NCBI GenBank assembly: GCA_018266915.1 | Contig: JAFDZM010000057.1 | Span: 50,507 to 114,506 of the forward strand | Source: Bacteroidota bacterium | GTDB taxonomy: Bacteria; Bacteroidota; Bacteroidia; Sphingobacteriales; Sphingobacteriaceae | Length of the DNA: 64,000 bases | Reading direction: 5' to 3' | Shown here: positions 7,100 through 15,577 of the stretch, piece by piece | Position numbering within the stretch: the stretch's first letter is position 1 | Layout of the letters: each line of letters opens with the position of its first letter | Made by a program: the position numbers and the translations under genes | Notes under the pieces: generated by a model | Databases searched by the model: none | The model's input: the letters and a program-made list of their open reading frames with translations, nothing else | Told to the model about the DNA's origin: nothing

Positions 7100-8731
7100 T
7101 TAGCTTTTTAATTCAGGTCTCCTTTTGCTGGTATCAGGCTTTGGAGGCTGTTGCTGACGGTTTCTTGGCGCATTAGGGTTGAAACCAGGTATCGCATTTT
7201 GATTTGCAGGCCGCTGGTTCAAATTCTGCCCGGGCTGTTGACCGTTTGGCTGAGAATTAGGTCTTGGGTTGGGATTCTGATTCTCAGGCCTGTTAAACTG
7301 CGGGCGGTTTTGTTGCGGCTGCTGATTATTTGGCTGCTGGTTCTGACCTTGCTGCAGGTTTTGGTTGCTATTTCCCCTGTTAAACCTTTGATCTTGTTGC
7401 GGATTGTTAGGCTGTTGGTTTTGACCCTGCTGCGGGTTTTGGTTGCTATTTCCCCTGTTAAACCTTTGATCTTGTTGCAGATTGTTAAGCTGTTGGTTTT
7501 GACCCTGCTGCGGGTTTTGGTTGCCATTTCCCCTGTTAAACCTTTGATCTTGTTGAGGATTATTAGGTTGCTGGTTTTGCTGAGAGTTTTGATTACCATT
7601 ACCTCTGTTGAACCTTTGATCCTGTTGAGGATTGTTCGGCTGCTGGTTTTGCTGCGGATTCTGATTACCATTACCTCTGTTAAACCTTGGGGCCTGCTGC
7701 TGATTGTTCGGCTGCTGGTTTTGTTGAGGGTTCTGATTGCCGTTACCTCTGTTAAACCTTTGATCCTTTTGTGGATTGTTAAGTTGTTGATTTTGCCCCT
7801 GCTGAGGGTTTTGATCCCTGTTTGGTCTGTTAAATGGCTGGTTCTGGTTAGAACTGTTCGGATTGTTTCCTGACCTGTAGGCTTGCACCTGTCTTGGAGC
7901 AGGTTTGTTATTATTGTTCTGAGATGGAAGCTGTTGTATAGCCGGACGATAAACTGAAAGCTGATTGTTTGACAAAACCTGTGCACCGGGTCTCGAATTA
8001 TTAGTTACCCTTACCGCTTGTATATTGGTATGTGCCACATTTTGAACCACACCTACCTGAGGACCGCGGTTATATCTGTAGCCACCATTATTATTACCGG
8101 GGCGACCATTGTTAGTGTTATAAGTATTTACATTATTAACAATGGTGATATTGTTGATGATCGTAGTATTATGCTGAATATAGTTATTCACGTTTACCTG
8201 GGTCATATGCCTTCCCGAAACCACATTCCAGCTATTCGCATCAGGCCTCCATTGTCCGGTAGCTACTGCATTCATATTAACACGGGGTGCGATAGGAGCC
8301 CAGCAGAAATCATCGTTATAATTACCCCAGGTAACCCATGCAGGCGCCCATTCGTGGCCCGGTAACCATGCCCAACCGTAATAATCGTCATAAAACCAGC
8401 GACCGTAGTGGAATGGCGCCCATCCCCAGATATAATTCGACACCCAGGTCCAACCATAGTCACTGTACACCCAATAACCATTGGTAGCATATGGCCTGAA
8501 ATCGGGGCCTGCATCAGGAACCCATACATAGCCATAATCAGGGTAATTTACCCAGGTACCATAGGGAGCAAGTTCATCATAAAATACCTGGTCGGTTTGG
8601 TAATTGGTGTTATCAAAATTGTCGGTGTATACAGGCTGCGGTGGGGGGGGGTAGGCAGTGGTCTGCACCATTGCCGAACATCCAGCCAGTGATATGGCAG
8701 CCGGTAATACTATGTATAAAATCTTTTTCAT
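7100..8731 (-). CDS. DUF6600 lipoprotein with Asn/Gln-rich tandem-repeat tail
   Basis: The 543-residue protein begins with a lipoprotein signal (LPAAISLAGCSAM, Cys near residue 18). Residues about 50-150 form a Trp/Tyr/Gly-rich domain with repeated hydrophobic-aromatic units (YGTWVNYPDYGYVWVP, GYWVYSDYGWTWVS, WGWAPFHYGRWFYDD), typical of DUF6600/YXWGXW-type envelope proteins. The last 240 residues are of low complexity, built from about seven copies of a 24- or 26-residue unit around RFNRGNGNQNPQQ and NQQPNN, and are presumably disordered. Near the N-terminus, codons 27-30 contain an uninterrupted run of nine C (8643-8651 on the plus strand as G), a potential slippage site. Long open frames overlap the repeat on both strands but are by-products of its periodicity. 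The function is unknown; a cell-surface or wall-associated role is inferred. Confidence 0.85.
   Translation of the reverse strand: MKKILYIVLPAAISLAGCSAMVQTTAYPPPPQPVYTDNFDNTNYQTDQVFYDELAPYGTWVNYPDYGYVWVPDAGPDFRPYATNGYWVYSDYGWTWVSNYIWGWAPFHYGRWFYDDYYGWAWLPGHEWAPAWVTWGNYNDDFCWAPIAPRVNMNAVATGQWRPDANSWNVVSGRHMTQVNVNNYIQHNTTIINNITIVNNVNTYNTNNGRPGNNNGGYRYNRGPQVGVVQNVAHTNIQAVRVTNNSRPGAQVLSNNQLSVYRPAIQQLPSQNNNNKPAPRQVQAYRSGNNPNSSNQNQPFNRPNRDQNPQQGQNQQLNNPQKDQRFNRGNGNQNPQQNQQPNNQQQAPRFNRGNGNQNPQQNQQPNNPQQDQRFNRGNGNQNSQQNQQPNNPQQDQRFNRGNGNQNPQQGQNQQLNNLQQDQRFNRGNSNQNPQQGQNQQPNNPQQDQRFNRGNSNQNLQQGQNQQPNNQQPQQNRPQFNRPENQNPNPRPNSQPNGQQPGQNLNQRPANQNAIPGFNPNAPRNRQQQPPKPDTSKRRPELKS
7325..7815. repeat. Minisatellite encoding Asn/Gln-rich repeats
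   Basis: About seven tandem units of 72 or 78 bases encode RFNRGN(G/S)NQN(P/S/L)QQ(GQ)NQQ(P/L)NN. Units differ in wording, and the 78-base form has two extra codons (Gly-Gln). The third and fourth units from the right (7590-7740) are the 72-base class; the others are mostly the 78-base class. Copy number is likely to vary between strains. Confidence 0.85.
8643..8651. repeat. Homopolymer G9/C9 tract inside a lipoprotein gene
   Basis: Nine consecutive G on the plus strand give C9 in the coding strand of the DUF6600 gene, encoding most of a Pro-Pro-Pro run ten residues after the lipobox Cys. Loss or gain of one base would frameshift nearly the whole protein. Confidence 0.9.
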
Positions 8732-8873
8732 GATTGCGTTTGTTAAATATAATTTAGAAAATTTATAAGTATGACAGTTGCGGATTCAATAAGTTTAAGC
8801 TATATATCAACAATATTAATAAGATATTTTAATATATAATTAAGACATAGCTGTTAAGCTAGAGAAAACAAAA

Positions 8874-8900
8874 AGCCGTACAGCTTCTCGCTATACAGCT
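8874..8900 (-). terminator. Terminator of the DUF1761 gene
   Basis: AGCCGTACAGC and GCTATACAGCT pair over 11 positions with two mismatches around TTCTC. Read on the minus strand the stem is followed by TTTTTGTTTT. It lies 31 bases past the stop at 8931. Confidence 0.7.
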
Positions 8901-8930
8901 CTATAAATCTCAATTAAACACGATATTGCC

Positions 8931-9335
8931 TTATCTCCAGGCCCCAATGATGAGCCCCATCAGTGTTAACGATACTATGCTATATCCGCCGTTAATAAAA
9001 ATATGTCGCCAGCCTTTAAGCTCAAATAAACTGTGAATGGCAATGGCGCAGAATGTCCATATTCCGGCAAGAAAGCCCGCCGTAGCGCCCCATGATGCTG
9101 TAGTTTTTGGATCGGCAAGGAACATGGCAAGGTTAATGGCCATTATCAGCGAGAAAATAAGCGTAAAGCCAAATATTTTGCCTTTTTTGCCTTGCTTTAT
9201 TTGTTCTTCAGTTAAGTTACTGTCTGCCATCCATGCGCTCCCAAAAAGTGGACGTGAATACCAAATACCGCCGACTGCAAAAGCGGAGAGGCCGGCAATT
9301 ATCACTGCCAGCCAGTTGATCAGGGAAAAGTTCAT
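8931..9335 (-). CDS. DUF1761 membrane protein
   Basis: The 134-residue protein has four predicted membrane segments (about residues 5-27, 50-72, 80-100 and 112-132). It carries features of DUF1761: the N-terminal INWLAVIIAG, the conserved GGIWYSRPLFGSAWM loop and the second-half HSLFELKGWRHIFINGGY. Proteins of this family are small integral inner-membrane proteins of unknown function, common in Bacteroidota. The ATG at 9335 is well placed. It lies downstream of, and in the same direction as, the large MG/TonB-plug gene, 50 bases apart, and could be co-transcribed with it, but its own terminator follows. Confidence 0.88.
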   Translation of the reverse strand: MNFSLINWLAVIIAGLSAFAVGGIWYSRPLFGSAWMADSNLTEEQIKQGKKGKIFGFTLIFSLIMAINLAMFLADPKTTASWGATAGFLAGIWTFCAIAIHSLFELKGWRHIFINGGYSIVSLTLMGLIIGAWR

Positions 9336-9385
9336 TGTTTAAAGGTTTAATCTACGTTTAAATAAATCTAAGAAAAATATTTAAA

Positions 9386-12112
9386 CTATTGAACCTTATA
9401 GCGATATACATAACGGCCGATATTGCCATCCTTATCTATACCCTCAATAACAGCTTTGTAGGTACCTGAACCATCAGAGTTGAAGAACTCAAATGAGGTA
9501 TTCCCAGTTTTATCTGTTAGTATAAGAGGATTCCAGTATATGGTGCTGCGAAAATCAGTTCCCGCCTGTCCCCCTGATGTGTTTTCATACTTTGGCGAAT
9601 AAAAAGTGCGCGCTGTGCTGTAACCGCCCGGTATAAATTCTACTTCGTAGTTTTTAGGTAACATGGCGAGTAATTGCTCCTTGGAGATTTTTTCGCCTTT
9701 AGGTGGTTTTTTTGTGATAATAGATAATACACCGTTTGTACCTGTGGTTCTGTTGATACTGCTAAGCCCATCGTTATTGAAAATTTCCACTGTCTCAACC
9801 ATCTTAGGATCTACGTTCAAAAGGTAGTTATAGTCGACAGGCATACCGTTAACATAATAAGCTATCGGTACTCTGTTCCCTGAGTTGTAATCCCTGGTGA
9901 TGTAAAAGTTGTTGTTATCAAATGTTAAACCAAGTCCTGATGAAACCAGACAGTCAGAAAAAAAGTTACAATCTTTAAAAACGTCGCCGGGTATGGTATG
10001 ATCGGCTATCATGCTTAACCCGCTTAAGCTACCATAGTCAGTATGGTCTGGTTTCTTAATATTCGGTTTAGCTTTGATTACTACACCTTCCAGTGTGTGG
10101 GGCATGTTAAATTGCCTTTTAGTATTCTGTAAGTATGGCCGAAGTGCACTATCAATATTGGCAACTTCGCCGGTAGGGTTTATATACAACGATGATGGCG
10201 GTCCAACCATTGGATCGATAGAAAGCATCAGATTATTGCTGTTTGCATTATCCCGTGCACTGATCTTAATTTTTGAAGTATCGGAAACTAAAACATTCGG
10301 GAATTTAAATGCTCCGTTAGCATCAGTAGTTGTTGTTGTAGAATAAGCTTTATCCGGTATAAACAAACGGACATTACCTTTAGCTACGGGCAGTCCAGTA
10401 TTATTGCGAAGTATGCCTGATACAGATATCCCCTGCTCCGGTAAAAAAGTCACAGGAGGGTTTTTATCAGCCAGAATATTCCTGTAAGAGAAACGGCGAT
10501 AACCTTGCGTTAGCATTAAAACATCAAGATCTGTTGTGCTTTTTTCATCATTGTGATTAAAATAATACCCCGGTTTTTCTATATAACCCCGCAGATCTGA
10601 TGTCAACAAGAGATAACTCAGAATATTTGGAGCATCATCGTCATCATACGGCACTACTGATTCATTGACAACGGCTACCGAAAAATTCCCTTCAGCCGGT
10701 AATCCTTTGTTTTTGGCAGAAACCAATATACGCATCTTTTGCCGGTGCGAATAGGTAGACTGATCAGTTTTCATCGTAACATTCATCTGATCATTATTTT
10801 GAATAAAAACCAAACGCTCACTCAATGGTGTCCCCTTTGACGAGAAAACAGTGATCTGCAAGATACCAGTGGGGAATTTACTTTTTGGAATGGAGGCAGT
10901 GTAGGTAGTATTCTTCAAAACTGTTTGGGCCGCATAGCATACTATACCGTTGCTTTGCGCCATAACATAAAAGGTTTTGTCTTTATTCTTCTGGAAATAG
11001 CCGTCGTTCGCAGCAATCTTTATACTTAAGCTATCTTTCATGCTATTGTTCACAGATAAATTGATGCCTTCGGTCCGCACGTTCGGCAAATCAAAGCTGC
11101 TTTGCGAACCGTTGGCAAAGGTAAAATTGGCTTTGTAGGTTTTACCGTATTCAGGAGTAAGTACAAATACTCCCATACCTAAGTGCTGCGACTCAAAATT
11201 GGCCACTACGGTACCATTGTTATCAACCACAGTTCCTTTTGAATCAATACCAAGGCCATTAGGTTTTATAGCCTTAAATGCTACCCTCGACCGTATGCCG
11301 TTTATCAGGTAGCCACCCTCGGGAAAAAACTGCGCATCAATAGCAGGTGGTGTCAATTGTATCGCGAAAACCTTTGTAACCGTCTTTTTATCCTCCAGTT
11401 CCAGGTCGGCACTGATGGTGCTTGTATTTAGCTCTTCAGGCTTATTGCTTGTAAAGCTAATATTCATCACGCCCTCCTGGTTGGTTTCGCCTTTTCCTTT
11501 GCTTATTGTGTTATCATCATTTGCAGCCTTCCAGCTTACTTTTTTATTAGCATAAGGAGCACCATTCTCATCTTTATAAACTATTTCGGCGTTTATCTTA
11601 TCGAACTTTTCTGATATGGAATTTTTAAAAGTGATATGAGGTAATACTAGGCCGGTAGTATTGGCCCCTATAGTGATCGTCTTGTTAAAAAAGTAAGCCT
11701 GATCAGCATTGCGCATCCACCGGGTATAAGCCCTCACATGAAAATTCCCCCGTTTGGCAAAGTCAGGTGTTAGAATAAGACTGCCATACGCGGTTCCTTT
11801 TACCACCTGCAATTTTAATTCCTTTGCCAATTGGCCCTCATTAATAAAATCAATGTACAATATCTTGCTTAATGAGGTAGGTTGGTGCAAATCAATAGTA
11901 ACATAAGCTTTAAACCAAATGGTGTCATTTACTGCGTAATAAGGCTTGTCAAAATGAATATAAACCTTCTCTGTAGGATGATCGTTGGTTAGCTTTTGTG
12001 TTTTAGTAATGATGGTAGTTAATGGAATACTATCGCGCTGGGCATAGGCCGAAAAATGCGTGGCAGTAAGAGAAGTTAGCAGAACAAGTAAAAATTTTCT
12101 TAAATTCATCAA
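9386..12112 (-). CDS. MG-domain / TonB-plug-domain outer-membrane-associated protein
   Basis: This 908-residue exported protein has a signal peptide ending near AQRD (residue 25), then alpha-2-macroglobulin-type MG domains (TEKVYIHFDKPYYAVNDTIW), several more beta-sandwich domains, a carboxypeptidase-regulatory-like domain near residue 560 (ISVSGILRNNTGLPVAKGNV) and, near residues 720-830, a TonB-dependent-receptor plug-like segment (VPIAYYVNGMPVDYNYLL, METVEIFNNDGLSS). No 22-strand barrel follows, so it is not a transporter in itself. Proteins of this build are abundant and uncharacterised in Bacteroidota; a role in envelope protein handling or as partner of an outer-membrane complex is only an inference. 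Two ATGs start the frame (12112 and 12109). A TATATTTAG stretch at 12137-12145 on the minus strand is a possible -7 box. Confidence 0.85.
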   Translation of the reverse strand: MMNLRKFLLVLLTSLTATHFSAYAQRDSIPLTTIITKTQKLTNDHPTEKVYIHFDKPYYAVNDTIWFKAYVTIDLHQPTSLSKILYIDFINEGQLAKELKLQVVKGTAYGSLILTPDFAKRGNFHVRAYTRWMRNADQAYFFNKTITIGANTTGLVLPHITFKNSISEKFDKINAEIVYKDENGAPYANKKVSWKAANDDNTISKGKGETNQEGVMNISFTSNKPEELNTSTISADLELEDKKTVTKVFAIQLTPPAIDAQFFPEGGYLINGIRSRVAFKAIKPNGLGIDSKGTVVDNNGTVVANFESQHLGMGVFVLTPEYGKTYKANFTFANGSQSSFDLPNVRTEGINLSVNNSMKDSLSIKIAANDGYFQKNKDKTFYVMAQSNGIVCYAAQTVLKNTTYTASIPKSKFPTGILQITVFSSKGTPLSERLVFIQNNDQMNVTMKTDQSTYSHRQKMRILVSAKNKGLPAEGNFSVAVVNESVVPYDDDDAPNILSYLLLTSDLRGYIEKPGYYFNHNDEKSTTDLDVLMLTQGYRRFSYRNILADKNPPVTFLPEQGISVSGILRNNTGLPVAKGNVRLFIPDKAYSTTTTTDANGAFKFPNVLVSDTSKIKISARDNANSNNLMLSIDPMVGPPSSLYINPTGEVANIDSALRPYLQNTKRQFNMPHTLEGVVIKAKPNIKKPDHTDYGSLSGLSMIADHTIPGDVFKDCNFFSDCLVSSGLGLTFDNNNFYITRDYNSGNRVPIAYYVNGMPVDYNYLLNVDPKMVETVEIFNNDGLSSINRTTGTNGVLSIITKKPPKGEKISKEQLLAMLPKNYEVEFIPGGYSTARTFYSPKYENTSGGQAGTDFRSTIYWNPLILTDKTGNTSFEFFNSDGSGTYKAVIEGIDKDGNIGRYVYRYKVQ

Positions 12113-12292
12113 AATTGGTTTATCATAAGGTGCCGGCTAAATATAGTTATTTCAGGCAAGAGGCCATGAATTAAGGCCGGAGTTTAACATTTTTTTACAA
12201 TAAAATACTGAAAACAGTACGCTAAATGTAACGTATACTATAAATATAAAGTGTAGATGTAGTAGAGATGTTACGTTGCGCATTTCGATCAA

Positions 12293-13081
12293 ATGAAGAA
12301 GAAAAAAGAAAAAATTTATTTCAATGACCAGTGGGATGAAATGACTGTCCATCTGAAAAATTTCATAGAAACCGGTGAGCAGGAGGAATTACACCTTTTC
12401 CGTGTCCAGGTAAAAAAACTGCGGGCTATGCTCGAGCTTTTGGATACAAACTCGATAAAACATCCGCTACAAAAAGATTTTAAACCGGTTCGGAAAATAT
12501 TTAAACGTTGTGGTGAGATACGCAATGCATTTATTAACCTGCAATATGGTCAACAGTTTCAGTTTAAAAATGAAGACTTTTTTATGAATCATTTGCATGA
12601 GATAGAAAAAGGTACAAATGAGGTGAAAGAGCTTGGAAAACAATATCTGAAGACAATAAAATTAGCGCATGATGATATTGGTGGTGATCTGCAGCATGTA
12701 GGTAATAAGGATATAGTGGAATTTTATAAGACTAAGCTTTATAATATTTCATCATCACTTGAGAACCTGCAATTCAATGACGAATTGCACGCAACCCGCA
12801 GACAAATAAAAACGCTAATGTATAACCGGAAAATAGCTCAGGACGCGTTGGATGGAAAACTTCAAATCAGCAATGACTATCTGGATAAATTGCAAACACT
12901 GATTGGCGACTGGCATGACAATGTGCTGGCATTAGAGTTGTTTTCATCAGCCGGATTTCAGTCAAAATCAGTTATCACAAGAATAAGAAGTCAAAATACA
13001 CGGTTGAAAAGATCGATTACTGCACTGGCGCATGATTTTGAGCGAAAAGCTATCCTGACACAACAATTGAGCATGCATTAA
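12293..13081 (+). CDS. CHAD domain protein
   Basis: The 262-residue protein is an all-helical CHAD (conserved histidine alpha-helical) domain. The first conserved motif is HLFRVQVKKLRAMLELLD (near residue 36), giving the H-x3-R-x2-K-x-L-R pattern; a second, similar motif comes near residue 163 (HATRRQIKTLMYN), and GDWHDN occurs near 206. CHAD domains bind inorganic polyphosphate through these basic helices and are often fused or adjacent to CYTH phosphatases, as here: a CYTH gene starts five bases after this stop, so the two form an operon. There is no signal peptide. The ATG at 12293 follows an AT-rich region divergent from the MG/TonB-plug gene. A role in polyphosphate granules or metabolism is inferred from the family. 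Confidence 0.9.
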   Translation: MKKKKEKIYFNDQWDEMTVHLKNFIETGEQEELHLFRVQVKKLRAMLELLDTNSIKHPLQKDFKPVRKIFKRCGEIRNAFINLQYGQQFQFKNEDFFMNHLHEIEKGTNEVKELGKQYLKTIKLAHDDIGGDLQHVGNKDIVEFYKTKLYNISSSLENLQFNDELHATRRQIKTLMYNRKIAQDALDGKLQISNDYLDKLQTLIGDWHDNVLALELFSSAGFQSKSVITRIRSQNTRLKRSITALAHDFERKAILTQQLSMH

Positions 13082-13086
13082 AGACA

Positions 13087-13560
13087 ATGGGACTTGAGAT
13101 AGAACGTAAATTTTTGATTGACCATGAAAAATGGCAGAAGGTAGAAAAACCCATTGGCATACCTTATAGGCAGGGTTATATGCTGCGCGATGGACAGCAA
13201 ACTATCCGGGTGAGGGTATCGGACAAAAAAGGTTATTTGAATTTTAAAAGCAAGATTTCAGGTCTAAGCAGAAAAGAATACGAGTATGAAATACCGCTGG
13301 ATGATGGGCTGGAAATACTAAATGCTTTTACTACTAATGGTACTGAAAAAATACGCTACATAATACCTTTTAAAGGTAAAATATGGGAGGTAGATGTTTT
13401 TTCGGGTGATAATGCCGGATTGATTGTTGCCGAAATTGAACTGAATAGTGAAGACGAAAAGTTTGAAAAGCCTGATTGGGTAACCACCGAAGTTACCTAT
13501 GACGGTCGCTATACCAATGCCAGTTTATCAATACATCCATACAAGGATTGGCATGTGTAA
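13087..13560 (+). CDS. CYTH domain protein (triphosphate tunnel metalloenzyme)
   Basis: The 157-residue protein starts with the CYTH signature EIERKFLI (ExExK at residues 4-8) and continues with RQGYMLRDGQQTIRVRVSD and the YLNFKSK strand, the alternating charged residues that line the eight-stranded tunnel. Enzymes of this fold hydrolyse triphosphate or polyphosphate-type substrates with Mg2+ or Mn2+; the bacterial short form usually has tripolyphosphatase activity. It is coupled to the CHAD gene just upstream (gap five bases), the separate-gene counterpart of the fused CYTH-CHAD proteins of other bacteria. The product is cytosolic. The exact substrate cannot be told. Confidence 0.92.
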   Translation: MGLEIERKFLIDHEKWQKVEKPIGIPYRQGYMLRDGQQTIRVRVSDKKGYLNFKSKISGLSRKEYEYEIPLDDGLEILNAFTTNGTEKIRYIIPFKGKIWEVDVFSGDNAGLIVAEIELNSEDEKFEKPDWVTTEVTYDGRYTNASLSIHPYKDWHV

Positions 13561-13631
13561 TAATTTGGTTATTTGCAATAGAATCATTCCCCGATTTATT
13601 ATCTTCATTGCATTAACCAATCACCTTTAAA

Positions 13632-14501
13632 ATGAGAACCGTTTTATTTTTTATCCTGTTTTTTGTTTGCGGCTACGCATTTGCACAGGATATTCCCGCC
13701 CGTTGGGATGAACTGACTGCAACCGATTTTCCTGCAGCATTAGACAAATCATCGCAAACCTGTATTCTGCCATTTGGTATATTGGAGAAACATGGGCCGC
13801 ATTCGCCAATAGGTACCGACCTGATCCACGTTCGCGAGTGGGCAGCAAGGGCAACCAAACAGGAATATGCGGTAGTATTCCCTGATTATTTTTATGGACA
13901 GATCAACGAGGCCAAGCAACAATTAGGAACATTCGCCTTGCCAAGCCGTGTAATTTATGACCTGCTGGAAGCAACTTGTGATGAGATTGCCCGGAATGGA
14001 TTTAAAAAGATAGTGATATTGAATGGTCATGGCGGTAACCCGGAGTTTATCCGCTTTTTTATGCAATCGTTTCTAAACAAGCGGCATAATTATGTTATCT
14101 ATTTTTATACACCGAACAGGGATGACCCGGATTATGCAAAGCAATACAGCCAGATGCATAAATCTGATATGAAAACCGATCAGCATGCCGGTGAAAGCGA
14201 AACTTCGGTATTGCTCTATTATCGCCCGGATTTAATGCGCATGGATAGGGCAGCAACACAATCCGGAGCTGACCAGAAGAGATTAAATCTGCCTAATTTA
14301 TACACCCCTATATGGTGGTATGCATCATACCCGAATCATTATGCTGGCGAGGGAGACAAGGCAACAACTGAGTTTGGTAAGTTTATTACCGATCATGAAA
14401 TAGCTTCATTTATTAAGGCATTAAAGGAAGTAAAAGCCGATCAAACTACACTGAAACTGCAAAATGAGTATTACGACAGGGTAGACAACCTGGTAAAATA
14501 A
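13632..14501 (+). CDS. Exported creatininase-family amidohydrolase
   Basis: The 289-residue protein has a Sec signal peptide (MRTVLFFILFFVCGYAFAQD, cleavage near AFA-Q) and a creatininase fold. The metal site is suggested by ILEKHGPHSPIGTDL (the usual EqHGpHLP motif with Lys in place of Gln) near residue 50, NGHGGN near 138 and DQHAGESET near 181, giving the His, Asp and Glu ligands. Family members hydrolyse cyclic or formyl amides with Zn2+ or Mn2+; creatininase itself is only one of many activities, and the periplasmic location makes another substrate likely. The gene is followed by a perfect 37-base palindrome that may terminate it. Confidence 0.85.
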   Translation: MRTVLFFILFFVCGYAFAQDIPARWDELTATDFPAALDKSSQTCILPFGILEKHGPHSPIGTDLIHVREWAARATKQEYAVVFPDYFYGQINEAKQQLGTFALPSRVIYDLLEATCDEIARNGFKKIVILNGHGGNPEFIRFFMQSFLNKRHNYVIYFYTPNRDDPDYAKQYSQMHKSDMKTDQHAGESETSVLLYYRPDLMRMDRAATQSGADQKRLNLPNLYTPIWWYASYPNHYAGEGDKATTEFGKFITDHEIASFIKALKEVKADQTTLKLQNEYYDRVDNLVK

Positions 14502-14508
14502 GCAGCAC

Positions 14509-14545
14509 CAAGACTTACGAAGTTTTAAAAACTTCGTAAGTCTTG
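14509..14545. repeat. Perfect 37-base palindrome (18-bp arms)
   Basis: The arm CAAGACTTACGAAGTTTT is repeated in perfect inverted orientation around a single A. It lies nine bases past the creatininase stop and ends in TTGAAAAA. This wording, AGACTTACGAAGTTTT, is familiar to me from intergenic DNA of other Bacteroidota genomes, so it is probably a dispersed palindromic element that also works as a terminator. Confidence 0.85.
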
Positions 14546-14624
14546 AAAAATCTTAACCCTAAAGCAACCTTTTTTCATAACTACGCGTGATGACTGTATA
14601 TACAAATACAGAAAACACATTTTT

Positions 14625-15002
14625 ATGAAAACTAAAATTATTTCTTTGGCTCTGTTAATGGCATGTGGACTCGTTTTATTGGCAGGCTGTGGTAGTAAGA
14701 GCTCAAACAACTCGATGAATCCTACATCTTCAGGAAATACGCCTGTAATGGCAGCTTCGGTAAGTATCGAGAATTTTGCATTCTCCCCGGCTACTGTACA
14801 TGTTAAAGTTGGCGGTACGGTTACGTGGACAAACAAGGACTCGACCCCGCACACTGCTACCGATTTGAACGGAAGTTTTGATAGCGGCAGTCTCGCTACT
14901 GATAAGACTTTTACCCAAACATTTGCAACCGCAGGGACCTATACCTACCATTGCACCATTCACTCGATGATGCCAAATGCAACAGTTGTAGTTGGAAACT
15001 AA
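14625..15002 (+). CDS. Amicyanin/plastocyanin-like cupredoxin lipoprotein
   Basis: The 125-residue protein has a lipoprotein signal (ALLMACGLVLLAGCGSKSS, lipid Cys near residue 22), a short linker and one cupredoxin domain. The type 1 copper ligands are visible: His76 in DSTPHTA, then Cys110, His113 and Met116 in YHCTIHSMM, the C-x2-H-x2-M spacing of amicyanin. It therefore should be a one-electron carrier anchored in the periplasm or at the outer membrane. No partner oxidase or dehydrogenase lies nearby, so the redox chain it serves is not evident. A strong terminator follows 20 bases after the stop. Confidence 0.93.
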   Translation: MKTKIISLALLMACGLVLLAGCGSKSSNNSMNPTSSGNTPVMAASVSIENFAFSPATVHVKVGGTVTWTNKDSTPHTATDLNGSFDSGSLATDKTFTQTFATAGTYTYHCTIHSMMPNATVVVGN

Positions 15003-15022
15003 AAAAGACTAAGCACAAATAA

Positions 15023-15060
15023 GCCCTGCATCCGTCCTGGTTGCAGGGCCTATTTATTTT
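15023..15060 (+). terminator. Terminator of the cupredoxin gene
   Basis: GCCCTGCA and TGCAGGGC form a perfect 8-bp stem around a 12-base loop, followed by CTATTTATTTTT. Confidence 0.85.
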
Positions 15061-15100
15061 TACCAAAGCATCACAGATGCCAGCGGCATGGCAGAATTAA

Positions 15101-15313
15101 TTACCAGCCGGTGCCTTTTTTAGCATTTCCATTCTTAATGTGTCCTTCGGCAGTAGCTTTACTCATAATAGCCGACATTTTATTGCCTGCGCTATCTTTG
15201 CCGCTTGCAATGTACCTGCCTGATTTAACATCAATAACCGGATCGATCATCGGAACGTTTTTAGTCTTGGTTTTTACTGAATACGCGGTTATTCCGCTCC
15301 CTGTTGTTGCCAT
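15101..15313 (-). CDS. Small hypothetical protein, 70 residues
   Basis: I do not recognise this product. It is basic and Lys/Gly/Ala-rich (KTKTKNVPMIDPVIDVKSG, then GHIKNGNAKKGTGW at the end) with no membrane segment or signal. The ATG at 15313 is preceded by an AT-rich leader. An 81-codon frame on the other strand overlaps it completely, but that alternative is a hydrophobic string of Leu/Pro/Ile typical of antisense readings. I favour this strand for its balanced composition, but the evidence is weak. Confidence 0.45.
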   Translation of the reverse strand: MATTGSGITAYSVKTKTKNVPMIDPVIDVKSGRYIASGKDSAGNKMSAIMSKATAEGHIKNGNAKKGTGW

Positions 15314-15577
15314 GATAAGTTGTTTTAATTTTTTTATGTTAACCTTATTTAAGTAGAATTGTTTACCAATAAACGTATTTTTTATTATTAGCGTGATTTT
15401 AGTTATCCACTTTTAAGCTGTTTTCAACAAATGTTTTTTTATTTCTAGGAAATTGGCTTAATGTAAAGGCAAATATATTGCTGTATATCACGTGTATATT
15501 TTGTTATCATCCCTAAAGACTTCTAAGTAACATTTACGCGTCAAAATTGTTATTATTGTATAGCCAAAACTTCTATT

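Noticed and set aside
7325..7815. Possible CRISPR array because of regular repeats of 72-78 bases.
   Set aside because: The repeats are translated, contiguous and without unique spacers; no cas genes are present.
7151..7986. Long open frames of about 240-255 codons overlapping the C-terminal half of the DUF6600 gene, on both strands.
   Set aside because: They exist because the repeat units are multiples of three and lack stops in other frames; the products are monotonous Leu/Val or Thr/Lys strings without start context.
15111..15356. An 81-codon hydrophobic plus-strand frame.
   Set aside because: Its composition is typical of antisense reading, and it overlaps completely the better-balanced 70-codon minus-strand frame.
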